In this document: positions 7,475-14,570 of the stretch, piece by piece | How the letters are laid out: every line of letters begins with the position of its first letter | How positions within the stretch are numbered: position 1 is the stretch's first letter | Assembly (NCBI GenBank): GCA_937907485.1 | Contig: CALESR010000027.1 | Location: forward strand, 1-25,451 | Direction of reading: 5' to 3' | Length of the DNA stretch: 25,451 bases | From: an uncultured Paracoccaceae bacterium | GTDB taxonomy: Bacteria > Pseudomonadota > Alphaproteobacteria > Rhodobacterales > Rhodobacteraceae | The notes under the pieces: model-generated | What the model was told of the DNA's origin: nothing | Database searches by the model: none | The model's input: the letters and a program-made list of their open reading frames with translations, nothing else | Position numbers and translations under genes: made by a program

Positions 7475-8148
7475 CGCAGCACGCTGAACCCGGTCACGTC
7501 CACCACCCGGTCACAGACCGCCGTCCGCGCGCCCTCGTCGTGAAAGATCCCCAGAATCGCCGCGCCGCGCGCCTTGGCTTCAAGGATCAGGTCCAGCACC
7601 ACCGCGCGGTTGGCCGCGTCCAGGCTGGCTGTCGGCTCGTCCAGCAACATCACCGGCCAGACGTGGATAAAGCCGCGCGCAATGTTCACCCGCTGCTGCT
7701 CGCCGCCCGAGAACGTGGTGGGCGACAGGGTCCACAGCGGTTCCGGAATGTTCAGCCGCGCCAGCAGCTCCGCCGCCCGCCCGCGTGCGACAGCGGGATC
7801 AACGCCCAGCGCCAGCAGCGGTTCGGCCACCACATCCAGCGTCGGCACCCTTGGCACCACGCGCAGGAACTGGCTGACATACCCCAGCGTGCCGCGCCTC
7901 AGCGCGATCACCGCGCGCGGCTCGGCCCCGGCCAGTTCCACCCCGGCCACCGTGATCGAGCCGCCGTCGATCCGGTAATTCCCCCAGATCATCCGCATCA
8001 ACGTCGATTTCCCGGCGCCCGAGGCCCCGGTCAGCCCCACGCATTCGCCCGCCTGCACCGTCAGCGAGGCGCCCGCCATCACCGGCAGCACGGCGCCGCC
8101 CTGCGTGTGCAGCACGAATTGCTTGGCCACGTCCCGAACTGCGATCAT
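7471..8148 (-). CDS. phnL: PhnL, ABC-type ATPase subunit associated with C-P lyase
   Basis: This 225-aa ABC ATPase has Walker A GASGAGKST (41-49), signature FSGGEQQR, Walker B VMLLDEPTASLD and switch histidine in IFHDEG. PhnL is a cytoplasmic ATPase needed for phosphonate use; with PhnK it is thought to act on the PhnGHIJ core rather than in transport, and no permease is adjacent. I chose ATG 8148, preceded by AAGGAAAGGG, over an in-frame TTG at 8175. The gap to phnK is 42 bp, the longest within this operon, and phnN overlaps its end. Confidence 0.92.
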   Translation of the reverse strand: MIAVRDVAKQFVLHTQGGAVLPVMAGASLTVQAGECVGLTGASGAGKSTLMRMIWGNYRIDGGSITVAGVELAGAEPRAVIALRRGTLGYVSQFLRVVPRVPTLDVVAEPLLALGVDPAVARGRAAELLARLNIPEPLWTLSPTTFSGGEQQRVNIARGFIHVWPVMLLDEPTASLDAANRAVVLDLILEAKARGAAILGIFHDEGARTAVCDRVVDVTGFSVLR

Positions 8149-8190
8149 CCCCGCCGCCCTTTCCTTATGTCCCAAAACCGCATGCCGCCC

Positions 8191-8967
8191 TCAGACCTGC
8201 AGCACCGAACTGACCAGCAGTTGCGTATAGGCGTGCTGCGGATCGTCCAGCACCTGATCGGTCAGCCCCTGTTCGATCACCCGGCCGTCCTTCATCACCA
8301 TCAGCCGGTCGGCCAGCAGCCGCACCACCGCAAGATCATGCGTCACGATGACCGCCGACAGCCCCATCTGACGCACCAGCCCGCGCAACAGGTCCAGCAA
8401 CCGCGCCTGCACGCTGACATCCAGCCCCCCGGTCGGTTCATCCATGAACACCAGCCGAGGCCCGGTCACCAGATTGCGCGCGATCTGCAAGCGTTGCTGC
8501 ATGCCGCCGGAAAACTGCCGGGGCTTGTCGTCGATGCGGCCAGCGTCGATCTCGACGCGCTGCAACCAGTCGGTCGCCGCCTCGCGGATCTGGCCATAAT
8601 GCCGCGCGCCCACCGCCATCAGCCGCTCGCCCACATTGCCACCCGCGCTGACGCCCATGCGCAGCCCGTCGCGCGGGTTCTGGTGGACAAAGGCCCAATC
8701 GGTGCGGCCCAGCATCCGGCGCTCGGGCTCGCGCATCGCCAGCACGTCGCGCGGGCCTGCGTCGCGGGTGTCGAACACCACCCGGCCGCTGTCCGGCGCC
8801 AGATGCCCGGCCATGCAGCCCAGCAGCGTGGACTTGCCCGAACCGCTTTCGCCGACGATCCCCATGACCTCGCCGGGCCACAGATCGAAACTGACCCCGG
8901 TGCAGCCGATGCGTGCGCCATACGTCTTGGTGATGTCCTGCACGGACAAAAGTGGGGTGTCACTCAT
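8191..8967 (-). CDS. phnK: PhnK, C-P lyase-associated ABC ATPase
   Basis: The protein of 258 aa carries Walker A GESGSGKST (39-47), Q-loop HQNPRDGLR, signature FSGGMQQR, Walker B LVFMDEPTGGLD and switch VTHDLA. It resembles oligopeptide/nickel importer ATPases, as PhnK does, but its place directly after phnJ identifies it. Known PhnK binds the PhnGHIJ complex near PhnJ and couples ATP use to the reaction cycle. ATG 8967 overlaps the phnJ stop by 4 bp; longer in-frame extensions to 9111 fall inside phnJ and are rejected. Confidence 0.94.
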   Translation of the reverse strand: MSDTPLLSVQDITKTYGARIGCTGVSFDLWPGEVMGIVGESGSGKSTLLGCMAGHLAPDSGRVVFDTRDAGPRDVLAMREPERRMLGRTDWAFVHQNPRDGLRMGVSAGGNVGERLMAVGARHYGQIREAATDWLQRVEIDAGRIDDKPRQFSGGMQQRLQIARNLVTGPRLVFMDEPTGGLDVSVQARLLDLLRGLVRQMGLSAVIVTHDLAVVRLLADRLMVMKDGRVIEQGLTDQVLDDPQHAYTQLLVSSVLQV

Positions 8968-9830
8968 TGCGCGGCCTCCATCGGGCTCAGCCGCCCCCGG
9001 TGCCCCGCCGCTTGCCGCGTGGCGCAATGGTCGGTGTCGGAACAGACAAACATCCGCCCGCCCTGATCGTCGGTGATGACCTCGTCCAGATAGCTGCCCG
9101 GATCGCCGCACAGGTCGCAGGCATGGGGGGCCTTCGACGCCTCGAACGGGTAATCGTCGAAATCCAGACTGACCACCTGCGTAAACGGCGGCACCGCATA
9201 GATCCGCTGCTCGCGCCCGGCGCCAAAGAGTTGCAACGCGGGCGAGTTCGACAGTTTCGGATTGTCGAACTTCGGGATCGGCGAGGGGTCCATCACATAG
9301 CGCCCCTCCACCTTGACCGGATAGGCATAGGCCGTGGCTATCGCCCCGTTGCGGGCGATGTCCTCATAGAGCTTCACATGCATCAGCCCGTAATCCTGCA
9401 GCGCATGCATGCGCCGCGTCTCGGTCTCGCGCGGCTCCAGAAAGCGCAGCGGTTCCGGGATCGGCACCTGATAGACGAGGATCTGATCCGCCGTCAGCGC
9501 GGCCTCCGGGATGCGGTGGCGGGTCTGGATGATCGTCGCCTCCGCCGTGCGTTCCGTCACCGCCACCCCCGCCGTGCGCTGAAAGAACTTGCGGATGCTG
9601 ACCGCGTTGGTGGTGTCGTCGGCGCCTTGATCGATCACCTTCAGCGTGTCGTCCGGCGTCAGGCAGGCCGCCGTCACCTGCACCCCGCCGGTGCCCCAGC
9701 CGTAAGGCATCGGCATCTCGCGGCTGGCAAAGGGCACCTGATAGCCCGGCACGGCGACGCCTTTCAGGATCGCGCGGCGGATCATGCGCTTGGTCTGTTC
9801 GTCCAGATAGGCAAAGTTGAAGCCGCTCAT
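8964..9830 (-). CDS. phnJ: PhnJ, radical-SAM C-P lyase catalytic subunit
   Basis: PhnJ cleaves the carbon-phosphorus bond of ribose 1-phosphonate 5-phosphate using S-adenosylmethionine and a 4Fe-4S cluster, releasing the alkane and a 1,2-cyclic phosphate. The 288-aa protein keeps the unusual cysteine spacing CX2CX21CX5C (C238, C241, C263, C269), of which three bind the cluster and the last is the thiyl-radical cysteine in the E. coli enzyme. The radical-carrying glycine corresponds to G29 in PGYQVPF. YGWGTGG, QGADDTTNAVSIR and DPSPIPKFDNPK are family-typical. It overlaps phnI and phnK by 4 bp at each end. All key residues are present, so it should be active. Confidence 0.97.
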   Translation of the reverse strand: MSGFNFAYLDEQTKRMIRRAILKGVAVPGYQVPFASREMPMPYGWGTGGVQVTAACLTPDDTLKVIDQGADDTTNAVSIRKFFQRTAGVAVTERTAEATIIQTRHRIPEAALTADQILVYQVPIPEPLRFLEPRETETRRMHALQDYGLMHVKLYEDIARNGAIATAYAYPVKVEGRYVMDPSPIPKFDNPKLSNSPALQLFGAGREQRIYAVPPFTQVVSLDFDDYPFEASKAPHACDLCGDPGSYLDEVITDDQGGRMFVCSDTDHCATRQAAGHRGRLSPMEAAQ

Positions 9831-10894
9831 TCCGATGCCTCCGAGTTCACCCGCAAGGCCCGGACCAGCTCCAGTTCGGACTGGAAATCGACGTAATGCG
9901 GCAGCTTGATATGCTCCAGAAACCCGGTGGCCTGGATGTTGTCGGCGTGCATCAGCACGAACTCCGGGTCCTGCACCGGGGCGCCGGTGTTGTCCTCGCC
10001 CAGCTCCTCCCACCGCAGCGCGCGGTCCACCAGCGACATCGAAATCGCCTTGCGCTCGGTCTGGCCAAACACCAGCCCATAGCCGCGCGTGAACTGCGGC
10101 GGCTGGGTTTTCGAGCCATGGAACTGGTTGACCGTCTCGCATTCGGTGACGGTGATCTCGCCGATTTCGACGGCAAAGCCCAGTTCGGGGATATCCACCT
10201 CGACCGCGACCTCACCGATGCGCAGCTCGCCCACAAAGGGATGCGTGCGGCCATAGCCACGCTGGCTGGAATAGGCGAGTGACAGGATGAAGCCCTCGTC
10301 CCCCCGCGTCAGCGCCTGCAGGCGCAGGGCGCGGTTGGCGGGCAGTTCCATCGGCTCGCGCGTCAGGTCGGGCGGGGTGGTGTCGCTGGCAGGCTCGGCC
10401 TCGATCAGGCCCTCGCGGTCCAGAAACCCGGTCACGCGCGGCACCGGACCCAGCGGCGCAGCCTCGGGCGCGGGCGGGGTCAGCCCCTCGGCGGCCAGCG
10501 CAAAATCGATCAGCCGGTGGGTATAATCGAACGTCGGCCCCAGCACCTGCCCGCCGGGCAAGTCCTTGTAGGTGGCCGACACCCGCCGCACTGCCGCCAT
10601 GCGCCCGGTGTCGATGGGGTTCGAGGCGCCAAAGCGGGGCAGGGTGGTGCGATAGGCGCGGATCAGGAAAATCGCCTCGATCAGATCGCCGCGCGCCTGC
10701 TTGATCGCCAGTGCGGCCAGATCGGGGTCATACAGCGACCCTTCCGCCATCACCCGGTTGACCGCCAGCGCCATCTGCTGACGGATTTGCGCAACCGACA
10801 GCTCGGGCACCGCCGGATCGCCGCGGCGTTCCTCGGCCAGAAAGGCATGGGCGTTGTCGATGGCGCGCTCGCCACCCTTGACGGCGACATACAT
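9827..10894 (-). CDS. phnI: PhnI, C-P lyase core subunit (nucleosidase)
   Basis: With PhnG, PhnH and PhnL, PhnI attaches the phosphonate to ribose triphosphate by displacing the base of a purine nucleotide; alone the E. coli protein is a nucleosidase. The 355-aa length is typical. Recognisable stretches include YVAVKGGERAI at the N terminus, FGASNPIDTGRMAAVRR, LRLQALTRGDEGFILSLAYS and HGSKTQPPQFTRGYGLVFGQ. The start at 10894 lies 3 bp after the phnH stop, and its end overlaps phnJ by 4 bp, so translation is coupled along the operon. Confidence 0.96.
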   Translation of the reverse strand: MYVAVKGGERAIDNAHAFLAEERRGDPAVPELSVAQIRQQMALAVNRVMAEGSLYDPDLAALAIKQARGDLIEAIFLIRAYRTTLPRFGASNPIDTGRMAAVRRVSATYKDLPGGQVLGPTFDYTHRLIDFALAAEGLTPPAPEAAPLGPVPRVTGFLDREGLIEAEPASDTTPPDLTREPMELPANRALRLQALTRGDEGFILSLAYSSQRGYGRTHPFVGELRIGEVAVEVDIPELGFAVEIGEITVTECETVNQFHGSKTQPPQFTRGYGLVFGQTERKAISMSLVDRALRWEELGEDNTGAPVQDPEFVLMHADNIQATGFLEHIKLPHYVDFQSELELVRALRVNSEASE

Positions 10895-10897
10895 GCT

Positions 10898-11464
10898 TCA
10901 GCCCTCGACACTGGTGGAGCGCGGCAGCCCGGCCAACCGGTCACCGTGGGTAAAAAAGGCGTCGAACCCCAGCGGGAACAGCGCCCGGTTGGCGCGGAAG
11001 GTGGCGATCTCCGGCAGGCTGAGGCGCGCGGTGCCGTCGATGCCGGGGCCTCGCAGCATCGCGCCCTCGGTTGCCAGACCCGGCATTTCGACGATCAGCG
11101 TCGCCGCGCGGTCGGGGTATTCCGCCGTGCCGATGGCAAAGCGGCTGACGGGCATCAACGCATCCCATGTGCCGATGGCAACCATTGCGGCCTCGGCTGC
11201 AACCAACGGCGCGCCAGTGTGAAAGGTGATCCAGTCGCGCAGCGCCGGGCAGTCATGCGCCCCGGCCAGATGCAGCGGCGTCGTCTGGTCCAGGAGCACC
11301 AGCGCCGCCACCCCGGCGGCCACCGACAGCGGCGCGACGGGCTGCGCACCCGTCAGCGTCATCACCGTGCCGGGACGTGACAGCGCGGTCAGCAGGGCGC
11401 GAAACCCGATGGCCGCCTGAAGGGGCGCCTCGGTGAAACCGCCGGTCAGGGCTTGGGCGTTCAT
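10898..11464 (-). CDS. phnH: PhnH, C-P lyase core subunit
   Basis: PhnH is a structural subunit of the (PhnGHIJ)2 complex with a PLP-transferase-like fold but no cofactor lysine role. The 188-aa protein has family-typical LTGGFTEAPLQAA near the start, a central FHTGAPLV stretch and a C-terminal GIDGTARL / FPLGFDAFF region. ATG 11464 overlaps the phnG stop by 4 bp. Longer in-frame extensions upstream overlap phnG and are rejected. Confidence 0.93.
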   Translation of the reverse strand: MNAQALTGGFTEAPLQAAIGFRALLTALSRPGTVMTLTGAQPVAPLSVAAGVAALVLLDQTTPLHLAGAHDCPALRDWITFHTGAPLVAAEAAMVAIGTWDALMPVSRFAIGTAEYPDRAATLIVEMPGLATEGAMLRGPGIDGTARLSLPEIATFRANRALFPLGFDAFFTHGDRLAGLPRSTSVEG

Positions 11465-11904
11465 GCGTCCTCTCCGCGGACCAGCGTGAAGAATTCGACC
11501 TTGGTCGCTGCCGCCTTGCGGGCGCGCCCATCGCGGCGGGCGGTTTCCTCGGTCTCCAGCGTCGCCAGCACGGCGCCTTCCAGCACCGCGCGGCGGTCGG
11601 TCTGCAGCAGCGCATCCAGCACGGCGGCGCGGCGGGCGTGGCCCCTGTCGCGGCCCTGCACCCAGGCGTGGCCCACCGTCCCGCACGCCAGCCGGACCGA
11701 GCAGCGCGCCACCGTCATTTCGCCCAGATTGAAGGGCGCGCCGGTGCCACCCTGTCGGCCACGCACCATCACGGCGCCAACCTCGGGCCCGCGCAGCAGG
11801 GCATGGTCCGGCAGATCGGGGAACAGCGCCGCCAGCCGTTCGGGCATCGCGCGGGCCAGCAGGCCGAGGGCCTTTTGCCGGACAGGATCAGAGAGACTGG
11901 ACAT
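11461..11904 (-). CDS. phnG: PhnG, C-P lyase core subunit
   Basis: First gene of the phnGHIJKLN operon. The 147-aa protein carries the typical GxTGxPFNLGEMTVARCSV stretch (about residues 52-70) and GHAWVQGRDRGHARRAAVLDAL, where PhnG packs against PhnI. It acts in the cytoplasm as part of the C-P lyase core. Its start lies 77 bp from the divergent phnF start, and the PhnF-type operator at 11914-11940 is just upstream, so the whole operon is probably repressed by PhnF. No CTGTCAT-type Pho box is visible between phnG and phnF. Confidence 0.94.
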   Translation of the reverse strand: MSSLSDPVRQKALGLLARAMPERLAALFPDLPDHALLRGPEVGAVMVRGRQGGTGAPFNLGEMTVARCSVRLACGTVGHAWVQGRDRGHARRAAVLDALLQTDRRAVLEGAVLATLETEETARRDGRARKAAATKVEFFTLVRGEDA

Positions 11905-11913
11905 CTTGCCACT

Positions 11914-11940
11914 TTGTCTAGATAACTATACAACTAGACA
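11914..11940. promoter_or_regulatory. PhnF-type (GntR/HutC) operator between phnG and phnF
   Basis: TGTCTAG (11915-11921) and CTAGACA (11934-11940) are perfect inverted arms. Between them lies CTATACA (11926-11932), a third half-site in the same direction as the second. HutC-family regulators bind inverted GT(A/C)TAG-like half-sites. The AT-rich patch stands out in GC-rich surroundings. Two alternative dimer sites share the left arm: a tight one (11914-11933) and a wide one (11915-11940). Confidence 0.75.
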
Positions 11941-11981
11941 TCTGATACCAACCCATCCCATCCGATGCACGTGAATTTTCC

Positions 11982-12683
11982 ATGACACGGCCCGAACCCC
12001 TGTGGCAGCAGATCGCCCGCACCCTGACCGACGAGGTCCAGGCCGCCACCCCCGGTGACCGGCTGCCGACCGAGGCACAACTGGCCGCACGCTTTGGTGT
12101 CAACCGCCATACGGTGCGCCGGGCGCTGGCCGATCTGGCCGAGGCCGGGCTGGTCCATGCCCGCCGCGGCGTCGGGGTGCAGGTGACGGCGCGGCCGACA
12201 GACTATCCGCTTAGCCGCCGCACCCGGTTCAACGCGGCCATGTCCGCCACCGGGCGGGTGCCGGGGCGCCGGGTGCTCAGCGTGCAGACCGCGCCCGCCG
12301 ATGCGGTCGAGGCCGAGGTGCTGGGCCTGCCGCCCGGCGCGCCGGTGATCCGCGCCGAGGGGCTGACGCTGGCCGATGGCGTGGTGATCGGGCATTTCCG
12401 CTCGGCCTTTGCCGCCCTGCCGGGGCTGGCGGCGGCGCTGGCGGCGGGCGAGGGCGTCACCCGCGCCTTGGCCGCCTGTGGCATTGCTGACTACACCCGC
12501 GCCTGGACCCGCCTGACCGCCGTCAGTGCCGATGGCCTGCTGGCCGGCCATCTGCACCTGCGGCGGGGCGAGGCGGTGATGCGCGCGGTGTCGCTGAACA
12601 TCGGGCCGGACGGCGCGCCGCTGGAATACGGCGTCACGCATTTCGCGGGCACGCGCGTGACGTTGACGGTGGCGCCGGACTGA
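11982..12683 (+). CDS. phnF: PhnF, GntR/HutC-family transcriptional regulator
   Basis: The 233-aa protein has an N-terminal winged helix (about 5-70; LPTEAQLAARFGVNRHTVRRAL is the recognition region) and a C-terminal UTRA/HutC ligand-binding domain (about 80-228). PhnF proteins near phn operons are repressors that respond to a phosphonate or phosphate-related ligand. Its position, divergent from phnG with the inverted GTCTAG repeat between, implies autoregulation and control of phnGHIJKLN. The ATG at 11982 has no strong ribosome site (only the AT-rich GTGAATTTTCC), so expression is probably low. It is followed after 55 bp by a second phnM with its own Pho-box-like site. Confidence 0.9.
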   Translation: MTRPEPLWQQIARTLTDEVQAATPGDRLPTEAQLAARFGVNRHTVRRALADLAEAGLVHARRGVGVQVTARPTDYPLSRRTRFNAAMSATGRVPGRRVLSVQTAPADAVEAEVLGLPPGAPVIRAEGLTLADGVVIGHFRSAFAALPGLAAALAAGEGVTRALAACGIADYTRAWTRLTAVSADGLLAGHLHLRRGEAVMRAVSLNIGPDGAPLEYGVTHFAGTRVTLTVAPD

Positions 12684-12701
12684 CTGTCACCCGCTGGTCA
12701 C
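12684..12701 (+). promoter_or_regulatory. Pho-box-like site upstream of the second phnM
   Basis: CTGTCAC (12684-12690), four bases, then TGGTCAC (12695-12701) form a 7-4-7 direct repeat on an 11-bp pitch. The first unit fits CTGTCAT/C fully, the second in its GTCAC core. It begins directly after the phnF stop codon and lies 38 bp before the phnM start, so this gene may be induced by PhoB independently of phnF. Confidence 0.65.
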
Positions 12702-12738
12702 ATCGCGCGGCTAGCAGAGGCAAAAACCGGAGACCGCG

Positions 12739-13896
12739 ATGCCCCTGTTGCCCACCCTGCGCCTGACCGGCGCGCAGACCCTGCTGGACGGCGCCCTGCG
12801 CGATGCCCCGGTGACACTGGACCACGGGCACATCGGCGAGGGTCCTGGGCGCGAGGTCGATCTATCCGGTTTCCTGCTGCTGCCCGGTATCGTCGACCTG
12901 CACGGCGACGGCTTCGAGCGCCACCTGTCGCCCCGCCCGACCGCGCCCTTCGAAAAAACCCGCGCCCTGCGCTCGGTTGCGGCGGAACTGGCGGCGAATG
13001 GCATCACCACCGCCTGGCTGGCGCAAAGCTGGAGTTGGGAGGGCGGCTTTCGCAGCGCCGAGGCGACCGAGGCGCTGCTGGCGGCCCTGCATCAGGCCCG
13101 CGGCGCCCTCTTGCCCGATGTGCGCGTGCAGATCCGGCTGGAGACCCATCTACCCGGCGACCATGCCCGCGTGCTGGATTTGGTCGCGCGGTTCGGCGTC
13201 GATTACATCGTGTTCAACAACCACTTGCCCGAGGCGCTGGACATGGCGCAGCGCCAGCCGCAACGCTTTGCCGCATGGGCCGCGCAGCACGGCCGCAGCC
13301 CGCAGTGGCTGCTGACCATCGTCGAGGAGGCCAGCCGCCTCGCCCCTGCCGTGCCGCAGGCGCTGGCCATGCTGGCCGGGGACCTGGGCGCCCGCGGTGT
13401 CCGGCTGGGCTCGCATGACGATGGCGACGCGGCGACCCGGGGCTTCTATCGCTCGATCGGCGCGCCGGTCTGCGAGTTTCCGACCAGCGTCGCCGCAGCC
13501 CAGACCGCCCGCGACGGCGGTGAGCCGGTGCTGATGGGCGCCCCCAATATGGTGCGCGGCGGCAGCCAGTCGGGCAATATCGCCGCCGAGGATCTGGTCA
13601 CCGCCGGTCTGTGCGACGCGCTGGTGTCGGACTATTATTACCCCGCGCTGTCACAGGCCGCCTGGGCATTGGCGGAACGCGGCACACTGCCCTTTGCGCA
13701 GGCGTGGGCGCTGATCTCGACCCAACCGGCGCGGCTGATGGGTCTGACGGATCGCGGACGGCTGCTGCCCGGACAGCGGGCCGATCTGGTGGTGGTGAAC
13801 CCGCAGACCCATGCTGTCGAGGCCACCATCGCCGGGGGGCGGCTGGCCCATGCCCAGGGCGAGGCAGCGCGGCGGCTGGTGCGACTGGCGGCGTGA
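12739..13896 (+). CDS. phnM: Second PhnM-family amidohydrolase (alpha-D-ribose 1-methylphosphonate 5-triphosphate diphosphatase family)
   Basis: This 385-aa protein shares PhnM architecture: LLLPGIVDLHGDGFERH (H55, D57, H62), GSHDDG, MGAPNMVRGGSQSGN, VSDYYYPALS and the C-terminal GRLLPGQRADLVVV. It differs from the first copy at the metal site (HGDG instead of HTDN) and lacks the mid-protein MDHTPGQRQ motif, having FNNHLPEALDMA there. It therefore belongs to a diverged PhnM branch and may prefer a different ribose-phosphonate or related triphosphate. It follows phnF on the same strand with a Pho-box-like site between. The start is supported by the GGAG (12730-12733) ahead of ATG 12739. Family certain, substrate uncertain. 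Confidence 0.88.
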   Translation: MPLLPTLRLTGAQTLLDGALRDAPVTLDHGHIGEGPGREVDLSGFLLLPGIVDLHGDGFERHLSPRPTAPFEKTRALRSVAAELAANGITTAWLAQSWSWEGGFRSAEATEALLAALHQARGALLPDVRVQIRLETHLPGDHARVLDLVARFGVDYIVFNNHLPEALDMAQRQPQRFAAWAAQHGRSPQWLLTIVEEASRLAPAVPQALAMLAGDLGARGVRLGSHDDGDAATRGFYRSIGAPVCEFPTSVAAAQTARDGGEPVLMGAPNMVRGGSQSGNIAAEDLVTAGLCDALVSDYYYPALSQAAWALAERGTLPFAQAWALISTQPARLMGLTDRGRLLPGQRADLVVVNPQTHAVEATIAGGRLAHAQGEAARRLVRLAA

Positions 13897-13919
13897 CGGC
13901 CGGGGGGATGCAGCGGGCA

Positions 13920-13940
13920 GGGTGGGCTTGACCCCCACCC
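13920..13940. terminator. Hairpin between convergent phnM (copy 2) and the hexapeptide transferase
   Basis: GGGTGGG (13920-13926) and CCCACCC (13934-13940) form a 7-bp GC stem with a 7-base loop, midway between two converging genes. There is no T-run on either side, so it is at best a weak bidirectional terminator. Confidence 0.4.
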
Positions 13941-13953
13941 CAACAGCAACGTC

Positions 13954-14568
13954 TCAGCCCTGATGCTTGTCCAGAAAGGCTTCGACGGGCAGGGTCCGGA
14001 AATCCTCCAGCGCGCCCCTCAGGCGGTCGTGTGGCCAGTCCCACCACGCCAGCGCCAGCAGCCGCTCGATCACCGCGGGCGAAAACCGCTCGCGCACCGG
14101 CTTGGCCGGCACGCCGGCGACGATCAGGAACGGCGCGACATCCCGCGTCACCACCGCGCCCGAGGCGACAACGGCGCCGATGCCAACCGTGACGTCAGGC
14201 TTGATGATCGCGCCGTGCCCGATCCAGCAATCGGCACCCAGGTCGGTGCGGCGGCTGGCGCGGTGGGCAAAGAACGCCGCGTCATCCTCGGCATCGTCCC
14301 AATAATAGCTGGAGCGATAGGTGAAGTGATGCAGCGCCGCACTTGTCAGCGGGTGGTCGGTCGGACCGATCCGCGTCATCGCGGCAATGTTGGCGAATTT
14401 GCCGACCGTGCAATTGGCGATATCGGCGTATCGGTCACAATAGGCATAGTCGCCAAAGTGGGAATTCATCACCCGCGTGCCCTGACCCACCTCGCACCAG
14501 CGGCCAAAGCTGCTGTTGGTGATCTGGCAATCCGGATGCAGATAGGGCGCCTCGGCGCTCAGTTTCAT
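13954..14568 (-). CDS. Phosphonate-cluster hexapeptide-repeat transferase (left-handed beta-helix)
   Basis: The 204-aa protein is built of hexapeptide repeats from about residue 15 to 150 (for example GRWCEVGQGT, IGHGAIIKPDVTVGIGAVVASGAVVTRDV), ending in the usual IVAGVPAKPV cap. This matches the phosphonate-metabolism hexapeptide transferase family found beside C-P lyase genes, presumed to acylate a substrate; E. coli uses the unrelated PhnO acetyltransferase for aminophosphonates. GGGAG (14576-14580) seven bases upstream selects ATG 14568. It is the last gene of the phnCDEE operon, starting just 3 bases upstream of the permease stop. The acetyl donor and acceptor are not evident from sequence. 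Confidence 0.85.
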   Translation of the reverse strand: MKLSAEAPYLHPDCQITNSSFGRWCEVGQGTRVMNSHFGDYAYCDRYADIANCTVGKFANIAAMTRIGPTDHPLTSAALHHFTYRSSYYWDDAEDDAAFFAHRASRRTDLGADCWIGHGAIIKPDVTVGIGAVVASGAVVTRDVAPFLIVAGVPAKPVRERFSPAVIERLLALAWWDWPHDRLRGALEDFRTLPVEAFLDKHQG

Positions 14569-14570
14569 GG

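Noticed and set aside
8149..8175. Upstream TTG start for phnL
   Set aside because: ATG 8148 has a good ribosome site and gives the normal PhnL N terminus.
8191..8967. Oligopeptide/nickel importer ATPase
   Set aside because: Sequence resembles that group, but it overlaps phnJ, precedes phnL and has no permease beside it, as expected for PhnK.
7540..9066. Long plus-strand open frame (508 codons) opposite phnL and phnK
   Set aside because: It lies wholly antisense to two clear ABC ATPase genes, is rich in Arg, His, Pro and Gln, and matches no family; it is a by-product of GC-rich codon use.
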